Part shown: positions 63,711-64,000 of the stretch, piece after piece
Layout of the letters: each line of letters opens with the position of its first letter
How positions within the stretch are numbered: position 1 is the stretch's first letter
DNA from: Mesorhizobium shangrilense
Lineage (GTDB): Bacteria; Pseudomonadota; Alphaproteobacteria; Rhizobiales; Rhizobiaceae
Reading direction: 5' to 3'
DNA length: 64,000 bases
Assembly: GCF_040537815.1 (NCBI RefSeq)
Contig: NZ_JBEWSZ010000001.1
Span: forward strand, 2,604,001-2,668,000
Translations under genes and position numbers: made by a program
Notes under the pieces: generated by a model
What the model saw: only the letters and a program-made list of their open reading frames with translations
The model's database searches: none
Told to the model about the DNA's origin: nothing

Positions 63711-64000
63711 TTACTGCGCCATGGTCTTGTCGAGTTCGGCCCGCGCCTGCGAGACGCCATCCTTCAGCACAGCCTTCAGCGTCTGCGTGTTGGGCAGGAT
63801 GACGCCGTTCTTGAGAAACTGCGCGCAAGCCGGCGCGCCGAAGGCAGCCTGGTCAGGCCAACGCTGGTCGAACTGGGCGACCTGGATGCCCTTCTCGATG
63901 GCGTCAAGCTGGCCCTTCGATGAGTTCCAGCCGATCGTGTAGACCTTGCCGGCAAGGCCAAGGGTTTCGATGGCGCGGTCGGCGTGCTCGGCGCCGATAT
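63711..64000 (-). CDS. sugar ABC transporter substrate-binding protein, C-terminal part (cut by window edge)
   Basis: The last 95 or so codons of a periplasmic binding protein, reading ...IGAEHADRAIETLGLAGKVYTIGWNSSKGQLDAIEKGIQVAQFDQRWPDQAAFGAPACAQFLKNGVILPNTQTLKAVL... to a stop at 63711. The GW(N)...ID...G...A.(F)DQ pattern fits the ligand-binding second lobe of Peripla_BP_4 proteins. About 100 bases separate it from the permease, and the order binding protein, permease, ATPase is that of CUT2 operons. N-terminus beyond the window. Confidence 0.85.
   Translation of the reverse strand, partial: IGAEHADRAIETLGLAGKVYTIGWNSSKGQLDAIEKGIQVAQFDQRWPDQAAFGAPACAQFLKNGVILPNTQTLKAVLKDGVSQARAELDKTMAQ

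Overview
The window is a 64-kb piece of GC-rich alphaproteobacterial chromosome. Gene content and order point to a rhizobial lineage close to Mesorhizobium (Phyllobacteriaceae): split glyQ/glyS, an atpI-B-E-F'-F operon apart from the F1 genes, a BacA-type peptide transporter, a BioR/bioY pair with TTATAGATAA boxes, GTTC-N7-GTTC LexA boxes, and intergenic palindromes of the kind common in rhizobia. The genus is an inference. I saw no rRNA, tRNA, CRISPR array, phage or intact insertion sequence.

Layout. 1-10 kb: 5' part of an acyl-CoA dehydrogenase, a GH25 muramidase, purD, a phytanoyl-CoA dioxygenase-like enzyme with a divergent LysR regulator, ubiA, a DUF6101 protein, a D-2-hydroxyacid dehydrogenase-type flavoprotein and Sua5/TsaC. 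10-20 kb: two low-complexity proteins (one exported and Ala/Pro-rich, one very acidic), glyS and glyQ, a GNAT enzyme, a long TPR protein, LysE, DUF1284 and bioY. 20-27 kb: bioR, a deletion scar joining the 3' halves of a tetR and an MFS gene, a polyprenyl diphosphate synthase, a truncated membrane hydrolase remnant, DUF2007, an RNA/DNA methyltransferase, an S49 peptidase, ispE and moaB. 27-33.6 kb: a second dioxygenase-like protein, a glycosyltransferase, a spore-photoproduct-lyase-like radical SAM gene behind a LexA box, rnhB and the Fo ATP synthase operon.

33.8-50 kb: SleB-type hydrolase, an MFS/LysR divergent pair around a symmetric dyad, der with its TPR partner, a deacetylase-like protein, bacA, a YbfB-type MFS, a LysR regulator, an M29 aminopeptidase, DUF488, an ArsC/YffB protein, a SnoaL-like protein and a 2H phosphoesterase behind a second LexA box. 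48.5-52.2 kb: ALDH, XRE-cupin regulator and DAO oxidase, resembling the puuC/puuR/puuB polyamine genes. 52.4-64 kb: a carbohydrate island with an FAH hydrolase, an SDR, two CUT2 ABC importers (the second cut by the window end), a LacI regulator and an enolase-superfamily dehydratase.

How it works together. The last 11 kb reads as one sugar or sugar-acid regulon: the importers bring in a substrate, and the SDR, enolase-superfamily and FAH enzymes fit an oxidative (non-phosphorylating) pathway. The LacI protein probably acts through GGAAACG-type operators, including a perfect palindrome in front of the dehydratase gene and an identical one inside it. The most unusual regulatory signal is the pair of LexA-type boxes in front of a radical SAM gene and a 2'-5' RNA ligase-like gene, suggesting little-described SOS output. 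The main scars are the tetR/MFS deletion junction and the isolated N-terminal piece of an Abhydrolase_9-type protein.
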